A DNA stretch of 64,000 bases. Origin: JBMDXB01 sp048594975 (GTDB lineage Bacteria > Acidobacteriota > Vicinamibacteria > Vicinamibacterales > 2-12-FULL-66-21). A program made the translations under genes and the position numbers. Under the pieces are notes generated by a model that worked only from the letters and a program-made list of their open reading frames with translations, was not told where the DNA came from and ran no database searches. This document shows positions 34,696 to 43,222 of this stretch, in pieces (positions within the stretch are counted from its first letter, which is position 1; every line of letters starts with the position of its first letter). The stretch covers positions 62,001-126,000 of the forward strand of contig JBMDXQ010000158.1 of NCBI GenBank assembly GCA_048594975.1, read 5' to 3'.

Positions 34696-35469
34696 ATGCT
34701 CCAGGCGTTCGTCATCACGTTGCGGGAAGGGCTCGAGGCGTTTCTCATCGTCGCCATCAGCCTTGCCTACCTCAAGAAGACCGGGCGGCGGCCGCTCATC
34801 CCGGCGGTCCACTGGGGCATCGGCATCTCCATCGTGGTCAGCATCGTGGCTGGCGTCCTCCTCTCGAAGGCGGCCAACCAGGCGCTCTGGGAGGGTGTCC
34901 TGGCGATCGTCGCGGCCGTCCTCGTCGCCTCGCTGACTGTCCATATGTGGCGCGCGGGGCGGCGGATGAAGGCCGAGATCGAAGGCCGGCTCGAGGCGTC
35001 GTCGATGCGGGCGGGCCGCGCCGCGTTCCTCGGCGTCTTTGCGTTCACGCTCCTGATGATCACGCGCGAAGGGATGGAGACGGCGCTCCTGATGAACGCG
35101 CTGCTGTTCCAGGTCCGGTCGATCCAGATTGTCAGCGGCGCCGTCGCCGGCATGCTCGTCGCCGCCTTCATCGCCTGGCTGTGGTCGCGGTACGGGCACC
35201 GCGTCAACCTGGCCCGGTTCTTCCAGGTTACGGCGGTCTTCCTGCTCGTTTTCGTCGTGCAGCTCCTCATCTACGGCTTCCACGAGCTGACCGAGGCCAA
35301 CATCCTTCCGAACAGCGCGCCACTCCACGACGCGACTGAGCCCTACGGCCCCGACGGCGTTTACGGACAGTACCTGACGTATCTGCTCGTGCTGCTGCCG
35401 CTCGGCTGGCTCGCGGTGTCGAGCTTCGGGGGCCGCGGCGCCGGTCAGCTCGCCGAGCGCCGCACCTGA
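34696..35469 (+). CDS. FTR1-family iron permease
   Basis: 257 residues with seven membrane segments, the EfeU/FTR1 arrangement. The two iron-translocation motifs are REGLE at residues 10-14 and REGME at 124-128. In the family these glutamates pass ferric or ferrous iron across the inner membrane. A C-terminal HELTEANILPN segment matches the family. No EfeO/EfeB partner or multicopper oxidase is adjacent; one multicopper oxidase lies 28 kb away. An iron-type palindrome precedes it. Confidence 0.92.
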   Translation: MLQAFVITLREGLEAFLIVAISLAYLKKTGRRPLIPAVHWGIGISIVVSIVAGVLLSKAANQALWEGVLAIVAAVLVASLTVHMWRAGRRMKAEIEGRLEASSMRAGRAAFLGVFAFTLLMITREGMETALLMNALLFQVRSIQIVSGAVAGMLVAAFIAWLWSRYGHRVNLARFFQVTAVFLLVFVVQLLIYGFHELTEANILPNSAPLHDATEPYGPDGVYGQYLTYLLVLLPLGWLAVSSFGGRGAGQLAERRT

Positions 35470-35577
35470 AGACGCTCAGACGCTACGAGGACGGAACGGG
35501 CTGCGCGGCGCTCGGGCCCCGGGGTCGGCGCGGCTCTCCACATTGTCATCGCGCGGTCGGCTCTGCATACTGGCGTC

Positions 35578-35991
35578 ATGCCGAAGCCGCCGACCGTGGT
35601 CGAACTGGTCTGGGAACGCGACCTGGTGTTCTCAGGCCATTCGGGTGAGATTTCGATGACGCTGGACGGCGACGGATCGGCCGGACCGTCGCCGATGCAG
35701 GCGGTAGCGTTCGGCCTCGCCGGCTGCATGGCGATGGACGTCGTCGCGATCCTCAGGAAAGCCCGGCACCCCGTGCGCGGCCTCCGGGCCGACCTGACGG
35801 GCGCGCGTGCCGACGACAATCCGCACCGGTTCACCGCGTTCACGCTGCACTGCACGATCACCGGCGATATCCCCGGCGAGCCCGTCGAACGCGCCGTTGA
35901 GCTCTCGCGCCGGAAGTACTGCTCCGTCTGGCACTCGCTGCGGCAGGACATCCCGTTCGACGTCACCTTCGCCGTGCACAGCGGCCGCTGA
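35578..35991 (+). CDS. OsmC/Ohr-family peroxide-type thiol protein
   Basis: 137 residues, usual size. Beta-strand start VVELVWERDLVFSGHSG, then a core helix with C50 (FGLAGCMAMDVVAIL) and the second cysteine C115 (RRKYCSVWHSL), the redox pair that reduces organic hydroperoxides in this family. The pattern is nearer OsmC/YhfA-like than Ohr. Cytoplasmic. Its TGA stop overlaps the next start (TGATGG). Lying between an iron permease and a membrane acyltransferase, an oxidative-stress role near iron uptake is plausible. Confidence 0.88.
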   Translation: MPKPPTVVELVWERDLVFSGHSGEISMTLDGDGSAGPSPMQAVAFGLAGCMAMDVVAILRKARHPVRGLRADLTGARADDNPHRFTAFTLHCTITGDIPGEPVERAVELSRRKYCSVWHSLRQDIPFDVTFAVHSGR

Positions 35992-37049
35992 TGGCTGCCC
36001 CGCGGGCACGGCGCGGATACCTGGACTGGCTGCGCGGCGTCGCCGTGCTGATCATGATCCAGGCGCACGTGATCGACAGCTGGACGGCGGCGTCCTTTCG
36101 CACCTCCCGCGAGTTCGGGTGGACGCTCATCGTCGGCGGCATGGGCGCGCCGCTCTTCCTCTTCCTGGCCGGCATCTCCGTCGCGCTCTCCGCGTCCGCG
36201 AAGGCGCGCCGGAGTGACGTATCGTCCGCCGCACGCGCCGTGATGCGGCGCGGATTCGAGGTTTTCGTCCTCGCGTTCCTGTTCCGGCTGCAGTCGTGGC
36301 TGCTGTCAGGGGGGCCCGCGCGGATGCTGCTGCGCGTCGACATCCTCAACATCATGGGACCGTCGATTGTCTGCGCTGCGGCGATCTGGGCAGCGCTGCG
36401 TTCGCACCGCGCGCGGTTCTGCGTGTATGCCGCGAGCGCGATGGCCATCAGCGTCCTGACGCCCCCGGTGCGTGCGGCGGGCTGGCTCGCGGCGCTGCCC
36501 GACCCCATCGAGGCCTACATCCGGCCGTTCCCGGTGCTCTCGAACTTCGTCGTGTTCCCGTGGGCAGGGTTCCTGTTCGCCGGCGCGGCGATCGGCGTGC
36601 TGGTCGAGCCGCGGACGACGAGGGAGGCGGAAGCGCGGCTGCAGGCGATCTTGGCTGTTGCGGGCGCGGGCCTGGTCACGGGCGCATTCGCCGGCTCTCA
36701 CCTCCCGTCGATCTTTGCCGGTTCCTCGTTCTGGACCTCGTCGCCGTCCTACTTCGGGATCCGCACGGGGATTCTGGTACTCGCAGTGGGAGCGGCCTAC
36801 CTCTGGGAGCGCCGGTCCGAGCGGGAGCGGTGGAGCCCGCTGCGGCAGCTGGGGCGGACGTCCCTGTTCATCTATTGGATCCACGTCGAGATGGTCTACG
36901 GCGACATGTCGGCGCCGCTGCACCACGCGCTGAGCCTGCGGCAGGCCTGGATCGCGTTCCTGGCGTTCACACTGGTGATGCTGGGCGTATCAATGGCGAA
37001 AGACCGGCTCGTGCAGGGGTTCCGGGGAGGGCATCGCGGGCGTCCCTGA
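35991..37049 (+). CDS. HGSNAT/DUF1624-like membrane acyltransferase
   Basis: 352 residues with about ten hydrophobic helices. The N-terminus RRGYLDWLRGVAVLIMIQAHVIDSWT carries the conserved D-x-x-R-G and histidine of the heparan-alpha-glucosaminide N-acetyltransferase/acyltransferase-3-like fold, followed by GGMGAPLFLFLAGISVAL. The C-terminal FIYWIHVEMVYG again fits. Such proteins transfer acetyl groups across the membrane to sugars. The acceptor here is unknown. Translationally coupled to the OsmC gene, an unusual partnership without an obvious biochemical link. Confidence 0.75.
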   Translation: MAAPRARRGYLDWLRGVAVLIMIQAHVIDSWTAASFRTSREFGWTLIVGGMGAPLFLFLAGISVALSASAKARRSDVSSAARAVMRRGFEVFVLAFLFRLQSWLLSGGPARMLLRVDILNIMGPSIVCAAAIWAALRSHRARFCVYAASAMAISVLTPPVRAAGWLAALPDPIEAYIRPFPVLSNFVVFPWAGFLFAGAAIGVLVEPRTTREAEARLQAILAVAGAGLVTGAFAGSHLPSIFAGSSFWTSSPSYFGIRTGILVLAVGAAYLWERRSERERWSPLRQLGRTSLFIYWIHVEMVYGDMSAPLHHALSLRQAWIAFLAFTLVMLGVSMAKDRLVQGFRGGHRGRP

Positions 37050-37148
37050 TATGTGCCTGAATGCGAAGCACTTACGGCGCTCGGCCGAGCGGCTCGAAAC
37101 GCTTGGGATTCTCGCGGCAACACAATGTAGAATCGGCGGCTAATCGAA

Positions 37149-37183
37149 GGGGCTGGCACCTTTACGGGAAAGGCGCCAGCCCC
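37149..37183 (+). promoter_or_regulatory. Strong hairpin in the leader of the DGQHR gene
   Basis: GGGGCTGGC (37149-37157) and GCCAGCCCC (37175-37183) pair perfectly, and inside them CCTTT pairs with AAAGG around ACGG. It ends 17 bases before the chosen ATG with no T-tract, so it could be an attenuator, a protein-binding site or a terminator for the upstream gene. Confidence 0.6.
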
Positions 37184-37200
37184 TCCAGGACGTGAACTGC

Positions 37201-38340
37201 ATGATCAGCGTTGCCGCCATACGAATGCAGCAGTTCGGGGTTCAGTTCTACCAGGCCTCGCTTACGGCCAACGACATCGACAAGCTCGTCAGATTCGAGG
37301 TGCTCAGCTATGGCGAGCAGTCGACCCCTGTCCGCGGCGGCCGCAAGAAGGCCCCGGCGGTCGCCAGCAAGGTGAACTGGGACCTGCTCGAGCGCCGGAT
37401 TGCGGCCAACGAGAAGGCGTACCAGCGCCAGATCATCCGCAAGAAGATCGACGAGCTCGTCCAGTATTACGAGCAGTGCCGTCAGGCGCGCGACCTCCCG
37501 TCGATCCCCGGTGCCGTCATCATCTCGTGTGATGAGGCGCTGCGCTTCGAGCCCTCGGAGCCGGGATCAACGGTCGGCACGCTGAAGGTCCCGGAACGCG
37601 AGGGCGTCCTCAGGGCGATCGACGGCCAGCACCGCCTGCTGGCGCTCCATGCCGACATCGATCGCTTCGGCGAGGAGGCGTTCACGGTTCCCGCCGTGAT
37701 TTTCGATCGACTGCCCGAAGATCATGTCGTCCAGATGTTCGTGACCATCAACGCCAAGCACACGCGGCTGAACGCCTCGCACCTGGTGTCCCTGTCCGGT
37801 CGCCAGCTCTATCGCGACGACAGCCTGGCGGCCGCGCACGACATCGTCCGCGCGTTGAACGACCGCGAGGACTCGCCGCTCTTCGGCGAGATCAAGCTCC
37901 TCGGCGTCGGCAAGGGGCGAGTGGCGCAGGCGCCCCTGGCGCAGGAGCTGAAGAAGCTGTTCGCCTCCGACGCGTTCGGCCCTGGCCGGAAAGGCGAGGC
38001 GTTCCGGGAGGAATCGAAGAAGTTCTTCGTGAACTACCTGAAGCAGGTCGCGCAGGTGTTCAACGCAGCGTGGAGCGGGCGGAAATACAGCATCAAGAGC
38101 GCCACGGCCCTGCGCGCGTTCATCCGCGTCGCCCCCGACGTGGTGCGGCGGCTCGATCAGGAGCACGCCGACCGCACCGATTTCCGCGCGATCGGCCGTG
38201 TCATCGCGCCGTGGGGCCGCCGTATCGGCGACCTCCGGTTCGAGACCGAGGGCGCCTGGAAGCGTTCCGGGACAACGGTCGATTCCCTCGCGAAGGAACT
38301 GCGGTTGGCGCTGCAGTACCCGGAAGGCGCCGCCGTCTAG
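37201..38340 (+). CDS. DGQHR-domain protein (DndB/ParB-like fold), solitary
   Basis: 379 residues from ATG 37201 with AGGA ten bases upstream; GTG 37192 and a later ATG are alternatives. The defining motif DGQHRLLAL lies at about 140-148 after GVLRAI, followed by VPAVIFDRLPEDHVVQMFVTINAKHTRLNASH, the conserved segment of DGQHR proteins. N-terminal FYQASLTANDIDKLVRFEV and C-terminal helical part (AVAPDVVRR-type) complete the domain. DGQHR proteins include DndB, a regulator of DNA phosphorothioation, and orphan members in defence islands. No dndACDE, restriction or toxin genes are nearby, so the role is open. It is isolated between a leader hairpin and a terminator-like hairpin, and lies in its own transcription unit. 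Confidence 0.82.
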   Translation: MISVAAIRMQQFGVQFYQASLTANDIDKLVRFEVLSYGEQSTPVRGGRKKAPAVASKVNWDLLERRIAANEKAYQRQIIRKKIDELVQYYEQCRQARDLPSIPGAVIISCDEALRFEPSEPGSTVGTLKVPEREGVLRAIDGQHRLLALHADIDRFGEEAFTVPAVIFDRLPEDHVVQMFVTINAKHTRLNASHLVSLSGRQLYRDDSLAAAHDIVRALNDREDSPLFGEIKLLGVGKGRVAQAPLAQELKKLFASDAFGPGRKGEAFREESKKFFVNYLKQVAQVFNAAWSGRKYSIKSATALRAFIRVAPDVVRRLDQEHADRTDFRAIGRVIAPWGRRIGDLRFETEGAWKRSGTTVDSLAKELRLALQYPEGAAV

Positions 38341-38350
38341 ACAAGAAAAA

Positions 38351-38376
38351 AGGGCATCGTCTCTCGACGATGCCCT
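38351..38376. terminator. Intrinsic terminator, strongest on the minus strand
   Basis: AGGGCATCGTC (38351-38361), loop TCTC, perfect complement (38366-38376). Read on the minus strand it is followed by TTTTTTC, a textbook U-tract. On the plus strand the tail is TGTGTTG, weaker. It may end DGQHR transcription and, better, a leftward transcript from the following gap. Confidence 0.75.
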
Positions 38377-38759
38377 GTGTTGGTGCAGGCGACCCGGCTC
38401 CCCAGCAACTCACGGCTCCCTGCCGTAAATATTCAGGCCGCCAGCGACCGGTGATTGAGCAAGCGGTGTGCCCTCGTGTTTTCCGGGTATTTCCGCTGAA
38501 TGGAAGTGTCACGGGCGACTGCGAATGACGGAACCGTAAGGGCAATCACAAAAGTCGTTCCAGCTCATCCGGATTTCGTCTACGTGCGATTTTTCGGCCT
38601 CACACGCGGCACGCCGACGGTCGCACATCGCCCGGGAATGACAACAAGCGACGGGCGCGATCGGCAATTGCCGGTCGCCGCCGGCGGACTTCTGATCAAC
38701 GCGTCGCCGACCAGCGGGCGGGGAAGGCCGGATTGCCGGCCGGCATAGAATGAGCCGCA
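38377..38759 (-). ncRNA. Possible leftward structured RNA in a gene-free gap
   Basis: Nearly 400 bases with no convincing reading frame. The minus strand ends with GGCAGGGAGCC...GGGGAGCCGGGTCGCCTGC, in which GCAGG and CCTGC can close a loop holding two GAGCC copies, and is followed by the U-tract terminator at 38376-38345. No protein start or family match is visible. A small RNA is the simplest explanation for a terminator with nothing to terminate, but no known RNA family was recognised. Confidence 0.3.
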
Positions 38760-40286
38760 ATGAGACAGCCGATGCTTGCGGGCTTCCTGCTGTGGACGGC
38801 GTCCGTCGCAGTGCTGCCCGCCCAGGTCGATCTGCGGCGTACATCAGTGCAGGCGTGGGTGACGGAGCACCAGCGGCAGATCCTCGGGGAGCTCGTCGAG
38901 CTGCTCTCGATCCCGAACGTCGCCACCGACCGCGCGAACGCCAGGCGGAACGCCGGGCACCTCCGCGCGATGCTGGCGCGGCGCGGGTTCAGCGCCGAAC
39001 TCCTGGAAACTGCCGGCAACCCGCTGGTTTACGGCGACCTCACCGTGCCCGGCGCCGGGGGCACGGTCCTCTTCTACAGCCATTACGACGGGCAGCCGGT
39101 GAATCCGAAGGCGTGGCAGCAGAAGGACCCGTTCACGCCGGTCCTCCGCACCGGCCGGCTCGATCGAGGGGCGAAGCAGGTGGTGGACTTCGTCGGCCTG
39201 GCGCAGTTCGACCCGGAGTGGCGGCTCTATGCCCGTTCGGCAGCGGACGACAAGTCGCCGATCGTCGCCCTCTGTTCGGCGCTCGACGCGCTGAAGGCCG
39301 CCGGGCAGTCGCCGTCCTCGAACATCCGCATCATCCTCGACGGCGAGGAGGAGGCCGGATCGCCGAGCCTCGTGCCGGCGATCGGCACCTACCGTGACCG
39401 GCTGCGCGCCGACCTGATGGTGATCCTCGACGGCCCCCAGCATTCGAGCGGAAGGCCGACCGTGGTGTACGGGGCGCGCGGCATCGTGCGCGTGGACCTG
39501 ACGGTGTTCGGGCCGAAGGCGGGCGTGCACAGCGGCAACTACGGGAACTGGATTCCGAACCCGGCGCAGCGCCTGGCGGCACTGCTCGCGTCGATGAAAA
39601 GCGAGGACGGTCGCGTGCTCGTCGCCGGTTTCTACGACGGGATCGCGCCGCTCGCCGCGGAGGAACGGGCGCTCATCGACGCGGTGCCGGACGATTCCGC
39701 CGACATGCTGAAGGCCTTTGGCGTCGCCGCGCCCGAAATGGCGTTTCCCAGACTGCAGGACGCGCTGCAGTATCCGACACTCAACGTCAGGGGCCTCGCC
39801 AGCGCCTACGTGGGCGCCGGGGCGCGCACCATCATCCCGGATCACGCCAGCGCGGCAATCGACGTCCGGCTCGTGAAGGAGACCCGCGCCGCCGACCTCG
39901 TCGAGAAGATCCGCGGGCACGTCCGCCGGCAGGGATATCACCTCGTCGACGGTGAGCCGGACGACGCGACGCGGGCGGCGCACGCGAAGATTGCCCGGGT
40001 GGCGATGCCGGATGGTGGGACGGCGGCCTTCCGCACCTCGCTGCTCGACCCGCACGCGAAGGCGCTGGTCGACGCCATCGCGCGGGCCGCTGGCGGGCCG
40101 CCGATCCTGCTCCGCACGCTCGGCGGCACGGTGCCGATCGCGCCGTTCATTGAGGCGCTCGGGTTTCCGGCGGTGCTCGTGCCAATCGTGAACTTCGACA
40201 ACAACCAGCACGAGGAGAACGAGAACCTGCGGCTGGGCAACCTGTTCGACGGAATCGTCACGGTTGCCGCAATCCTGCGGATGTAA
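38760..40286 (+). CDS. M20-family metallopeptidase, exported
   Basis: 508 residues with a signal peptide (1-21, ending LPAQ). Zinc-peptidase motifs are FYSHYDGQPV (about 103-112, first metal histidine and catalytic aspartate), SAADDKSPIVAL (bridging aspartate), DGEEEAGSPSL (general base E and metal E) and a C-terminal histidine near HEENENL. A dimerisation-type insert lies between about 230 and 360 (GPKAGVHSGNYG...). It resembles CNDP-like/ArgE-like dipeptidases that cleave small peptides or acylated amino acids. The periplasmic location would be unusual for dipeptidases of this group but the signal is clear. It is followed by pxpA and a transporter after a repeat. Confidence 0.88.
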   Translation: MRQPMLAGFLLWTASVAVLPAQVDLRRTSVQAWVTEHQRQILGELVELLSIPNVATDRANARRNAGHLRAMLARRGFSAELLETAGNPLVYGDLTVPGAGGTVLFYSHYDGQPVNPKAWQQKDPFTPVLRTGRLDRGAKQVVDFVGLAQFDPEWRLYARSAADDKSPIVALCSALDALKAAGQSPSSNIRIILDGEEEAGSPSLVPAIGTYRDRLRADLMVILDGPQHSSGRPTVVYGARGIVRVDLTVFGPKAGVHSGNYGNWIPNPAQRLAALLASMKSEDGRVLVAGFYDGIAPLAAEERALIDAVPDDSADMLKAFGVAAPEMAFPRLQDALQYPTLNVRGLASAYVGAGARTIIPDHASAAIDVRLVKETRAADLVEKIRGHVRRQGYHLVDGEPDDATRAAHAKIARVAMPDGGTAAFRTSLLDPHAKALVDAIARAAGGPPILLRTLGGTVPIAPFIEALGFPAVLVPIVNFDNNQHEENENLRLGNLFDGIVTVAAILRM

Positions 40287-40310
40287 CCAGGTCAGCGCAT
40301 CCACGCCATG

Positions 40311-40400
40311 CGGCGCAGACACGAAGACGCGAAGGCGCGAAGCCATGGACTCCGAGCGATGCGTCGTGTTCTTCGCGTTTTCGCGCCTGCGTGTCCGCCG
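40311..40400. repeat. Tandem-armed inverted repeat, ACGAAG family, copy 2
   Basis: Left arm 40311-40342: CGGCGCAGAC, ACGAAGACGC, GAAGGCGCGAAG. Right arm 40371-40400: CTTCGCGTTTTCGCGCCTGC, GTGTCCGCCG. The 28-base core is unrepeated. The word (G/A)CGAAG matches the repeat at 16.7 kb, and the outer ends (CGGCG...CGCCG) close the hairpin. It separates the peptidase gene from pxpA. Confidence 0.8.
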
Positions 40401-40420
40401 CCGTTTCGTCGGGAGATCTG

Positions 40421-41191
40421 ATGCCCGTCATCGACCTGAACTGCGACTTGGGCGAGTCGTTCGGCGCGTACACGATTGGCGCCGACGCAGAGGTGATGCG
40501 CAGCATCTCGTCCGCAAACGTCGCCTGCGGCTATCACGGCGGTGATCCGACGGTGATGCGGCGGACGGTGCGGCTTGCACGCGAGGCGGGCGTGTCGGTC
40601 GGCGCGCATCCCGGCCTGCCGGACCTGGTCGGCTTCGGGCGGCGCGAGATGCGTGTGAGCCCGCAGGAGGTGGAGGACATGATCCTCTACCAGGCCGGCG
40701 CGCTCGCCGCGATTGCCGCCGCCGAGGGCGTCCGCCTGCGCCACCTCAAGGCGCACGGCGCCTTGTACAACATGGCGGTGCGCGACCGCGCCCTCGCCGA
40801 CGCGATTGCCGCCGCGGCCCGCGCGTTCGACGCATCGCTGCTGTTGTTCGTGCTGCCCGGTTCCGAGCTGGAGCGCGCGGGGCGCGCCGCCGGCCTGCGC
40901 ATCGCGCTCGAGGGATTCGCCGATCGCGCCTACGAGCCTGACGGATCGCTGACCCCGCGCTCGCGGCCGGGCGCGGTGATCCACGGCCCGGACGACGTGG
41001 TCAGGCGCGCGGTGCGCATGGCCAGCGGCGGCGGCGTGACCGCGACCGACGGATCCGAGATCGCGCTTCGCGTCGACACGATCTGCACGCACGGTGACAC
41101 ACCGGGGGCTGCCGAATTGACACGGCTGATTCGCGAGCGACTCGAGCGCGAAGGCATCGGCGTCGCACCTGCCGGCAGCCGCCGCGCATGA
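40421..41191 (+). CDS. pxpA: 5-oxoprolinase subunit A (LamB/YcsF family)
   Basis: 256 residues from the ATG giving MPVIDLNCDLGESFG, with GGGAGA upstream. Family hallmarks are DLNCDLGESFG (5-15), SSANVACGYHGGDPTVMRRTV (about 34-54), VGAHPGLPDLVGFGRR, HLKAHGALYNMA and EGFADRAYEPDGSLTPRSRPGA. PxpA works with PxpB and PxpC to open 5-oxoproline to glutamate using ATP. Those subunits are not in the window, so they must lie elsewhere or this is an orphan. It overlaps the following MFS gene by four bases, suggesting that transporter carries the substrate. Confidence 0.92.
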   Translation: MPVIDLNCDLGESFGAYTIGADAEVMRSISSANVACGYHGGDPTVMRRTVRLAREAGVSVGAHPGLPDLVGFGRREMRVSPQEVEDMILYQAGALAAIAAAEGVRLRHLKAHGALYNMAVRDRALADAIAAAARAFDASLLLFVLPGSELERAGRAAGLRIALEGFADRAYEPDGSLTPRSRPGAVIHGPDDVVRRAVRMASGGGVTATDGSEIALRVDTICTHGDTPGAAELTRLIRERLEREGIGVAPAGSRRA

Positions 41192-42423
41192 TCGATCGCC
41201 TGTTCGGGTGGTGGCGCGAGGGCACACCCGCCGCGCGGCGCGCGCTGGTGGCGGCGTGGCTCGGCTGGATGCTGGATGCGTTCGACGTGATGCTCTATGC
41301 GCTCGTCCTCAAGAGCATCCAGGACGATCTCGGGATGTCGACCAGCGTCGCCGGCGCGGTGGGGTCGCTGACGCAGCTGGACTCCGCCGCCGGCGGCATC
41401 CTCTTCGGCGTCGTCGCCGACCGCCGCGGGCGCACGCGCGCGCTGATGGCAAGCGTGCTGATCTACTCCGTCTTCACCGCCGCGTGCGGTCTCGCTCAGA
41501 CCGTTGGGCAGCTGGCGCTCTTCCGCGCCCTGCTCGGCATCGGCATGGGTGGTGAATGGGCGAGCGGTGCGGCGCTCGTCTCGGAGAGCTGGCCGGACGA
41601 GCACCGCGGCAAGGCGCTCGGGTTCATGCAGAGCGCGTGGGCCGTGGGCTACGGCGCGGCGGCGGCGGCCACCGGTCTCCTGCTGCCGTCGTGGGGCTGG
41701 CGCGGGGTCTTCTTCATTGGCATCCTCCCGGCGTTCTTCACGCTGTGGGTGCGCCGCCGCGTCGAGGAGCCTGCGATCTGGCGGGCGTCGCGCGAAACCA
41801 CTGCCGGGCGCCGCGGACGTTTCGGCGACGTCTTCCGTGGCGGGATGCTCCGCCTGACCGCCGCGGTCACGATCATGAACGCCTTCACCATGTTCGCGTG
41901 GTGGGGCTTCAACCAGTGGCTGCCCACCTACCTGCGCGCGCCCGCCGAGGCCGGCGGCATCGGGCTCTCGGCGCGAACGATGGCCGCCTTCGTCGTCGCG
42001 ATGCAGGTGGGGATGTGGTTCGGCTACGTGACGTTCGGCTTCGTGGCCGACGCGATCGGGCGGAAGCGCGCATACGTCATCTACACGTCCGCTGCAGCGG
42101 GGTTGATCCTCCTCTACATTTCGGTTCGTGTCCCGGCCGCGCTGCTCGTCCTCGGCCCCTTCGTCGCCTTCTTCGCGACGGGCTACTTCAGCGGGTTCGG
42201 CGCCGTCACCGCGGAGATCTACCCGACCGGCATTCGCGCCACTGCCCAGGGATTCACCTACAACATCGGGCGTCTGGCGAGCGCCGCCGCCCCATGGATT
42301 GTGGGCACGCTGGCCCAGACGCGCGGCTTTCCGTTCGCGCTGTCGCTGACCAGCATCGCCTTTCTGCTCGCTGCGGTCACATGGCGCTGGATTCCAGAGA
42401 CGCGCGGCAGGAAACTGGAATGA
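41188..42423 (+). CDS. MFS transporter (SHS/metabolite:H+ symporter-like)
   Basis: 411 residues, twelve membrane segments. The first helix has WLGWMLDAFDVMLYALV, and the loop after helix 2 carries GVVADRRGRTRALMAS, the MFS G-x(3)-D-R-x-G-R motif. GIGMGGEWASGAALVSESWP matches the signature of sialate/aromatic-acid-type proton symporters, and a second-half repeat FGFVADAIGRKRAYVIY is also present. ATGA overlap with pxpA indicates coupling, so 5-oxoproline or a related small carboxylate is a reasonable but unproven substrate. The next gene starts within its stop codon. Confidence 0.87.
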   Translation: MIDRLFGWWREGTPAARRALVAAWLGWMLDAFDVMLYALVLKSIQDDLGMSTSVAGAVGSLTQLDSAAGGILFGVVADRRGRTRALMASVLIYSVFTAACGLAQTVGQLALFRALLGIGMGGEWASGAALVSESWPDEHRGKALGFMQSAWAVGYGAAAAATGLLLPSWGWRGVFFIGILPAFFTLWVRRRVEEPAIWRASRETTAGRRGRFGDVFRGGMLRLTAAVTIMNAFTMFAWWGFNQWLPTYLRAPAEAGGIGLSARTMAAFVVAMQVGMWFGYVTFGFVADAIGRKRAYVIYTSAAAGLILLYISVRVPAALLVLGPFVAFFATGYFSGFGAVTAEIYPTGIRATAQGFTYNIGRLASAAAPWIVGTLAQTRGFPFALSLTSIAFLLAAVTWRWIPETRGRKLE

Positions 42424-42992
42424 TGCTGCGCGCCTCGGCCCTCGTGCTGGCGCTCGCGTGCGCCCCGGGGTGCCTGGTCCTCAGCCTGCACCCGGCGTAC
42501 GACGGCGAGACCATCGCCTGGGATCCGGCGCTGGCCGGCTCCTGGCTCGATGCCGACGACAAGGTGACCATGGACGTCGAACGCGATCAGTGGCGATCCT
42601 ACCGGATTACCTACGTCCATCCGATCGAGACGGCGGTCGTGACCGCGTACCTGACCGACATCGGCGACGATCGCTATCTGGACGTGATGCCGGCGCGCGG
42701 CGAGGATCCCGGATCGTTGCTGGTCCCGGCCCACGCCGTTTTGCGCGTGCGCCTCGAGAACGATCGCCTCGAGCTGACGCCGCTGTCGTACGACTGGTTC
42801 GACGACCGGCGGCGAGCGCAGCGATCGATCGCGGGCCTCGACATCGAGGCCGACCAGAAGGAGAACGCGCTGATCGTGTCGCAGACCTCCCGCCTGCGCG
42901 CCTGGCTGCGGGTCCAGCCGCCGGCGGGACCGATGTTCGGCGCCAGCGCCGTGTTCACGCGGGTAAGACCGACCGCAGCGGGAAGGCAGTAG
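42420..42992 (+). CDS. Putative lipoprotein of unknown function
   Basis: 190 residues, starting with an ATG that overlaps the transporter stop (a second ATG follows at once). The N-terminus MMLRASALVLALACAPGC looks like a lipoprotein signal with C18 as the acylated cysteine. The remainder is one beta-rich domain (GSWLDADDKVTMDVERD, YRITYVHPIETAVVTAYLT, DRYLDVMPARGEDPGS). No family was recognised. It resembles small exported lipoproteins with an early LAGSW-type strand. Confidence 0.65.
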   Translation: MMLRASALVLALACAPGCLVLSLHPAYDGETIAWDPALAGSWLDADDKVTMDVERDQWRSYRITYVHPIETAVVTAYLTDIGDDRYLDVMPARGEDPGSLLVPAHAVLRVRLENDRLELTPLSYDWFDDRRRAQRSIAGLDIEADQKENALIVSQTSRLRAWLRVQPPAGPMFGASAVFTRVRPTAAGRQ

Positions 42993-43000
42993 AGGCGGTC

Positions 43001-43222
43001 ATGCTCAAGGGTACCAAAGCCGGCATCGTCAAGAAGATTCAGCCCGTCAGCATCCACGGGCAGCTCTCGCTCGACGTGTATTTCGCCGATCCCGAAGACC
43101 CCGACGGCCAGGTCAGCCTGGCCCGGGTCGGAGAAGAGGCGGTGCCGCGCCGCCTCGAGGCGGGGGACCTCGTCACCCTGCACTACGTCCTCGGCGTCGT
43201 CACCGCGATCACGAAAGAGTAA
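43001..43222 (+). CDS. Small hypothetical protein
   Basis: 73 residues, ATG with TAGAGG upstream, eight bases after the lipoprotein stop. Sequence is mixed beta (GIVKKIQPVSIHGQLSLDVYF, GDLVTLHYVLGVVTAITKE) with no signal peptide or membrane segment and no family recognised. The strand pattern could fit a small OB- or SH3-like barrel. Codon use and ribosome site support it as real. Confidence 0.6.
   Translation: MLKGTKAGIVKKIQPVSIHGQLSLDVYFADPEDPDGQVSLARVGEEAVPRRLEAGDLVTLHYVLGVVTAITKE

Noticed and set aside
37201..38340. A complete DNA phosphorothioation (dnd) locus
   Set aside because: Only a DGQHR protein is found; no cysteine desulfurase, DndC, DndD or DndE nearby.
38377..38450. A cyclic-di-GMP riboswitch on the minus strand, suggested by GAGCCGGGTCGCC
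   Set aside because: The rest of the conserved core (GCAAAGCC-type segment) is missing and no gene follows it.
38500..38844. Small open frames in the 38.4-38.76 kb gap
   Set aside because: No ribosome site, no domain, poor codon bias; both strands have similar-length frames.
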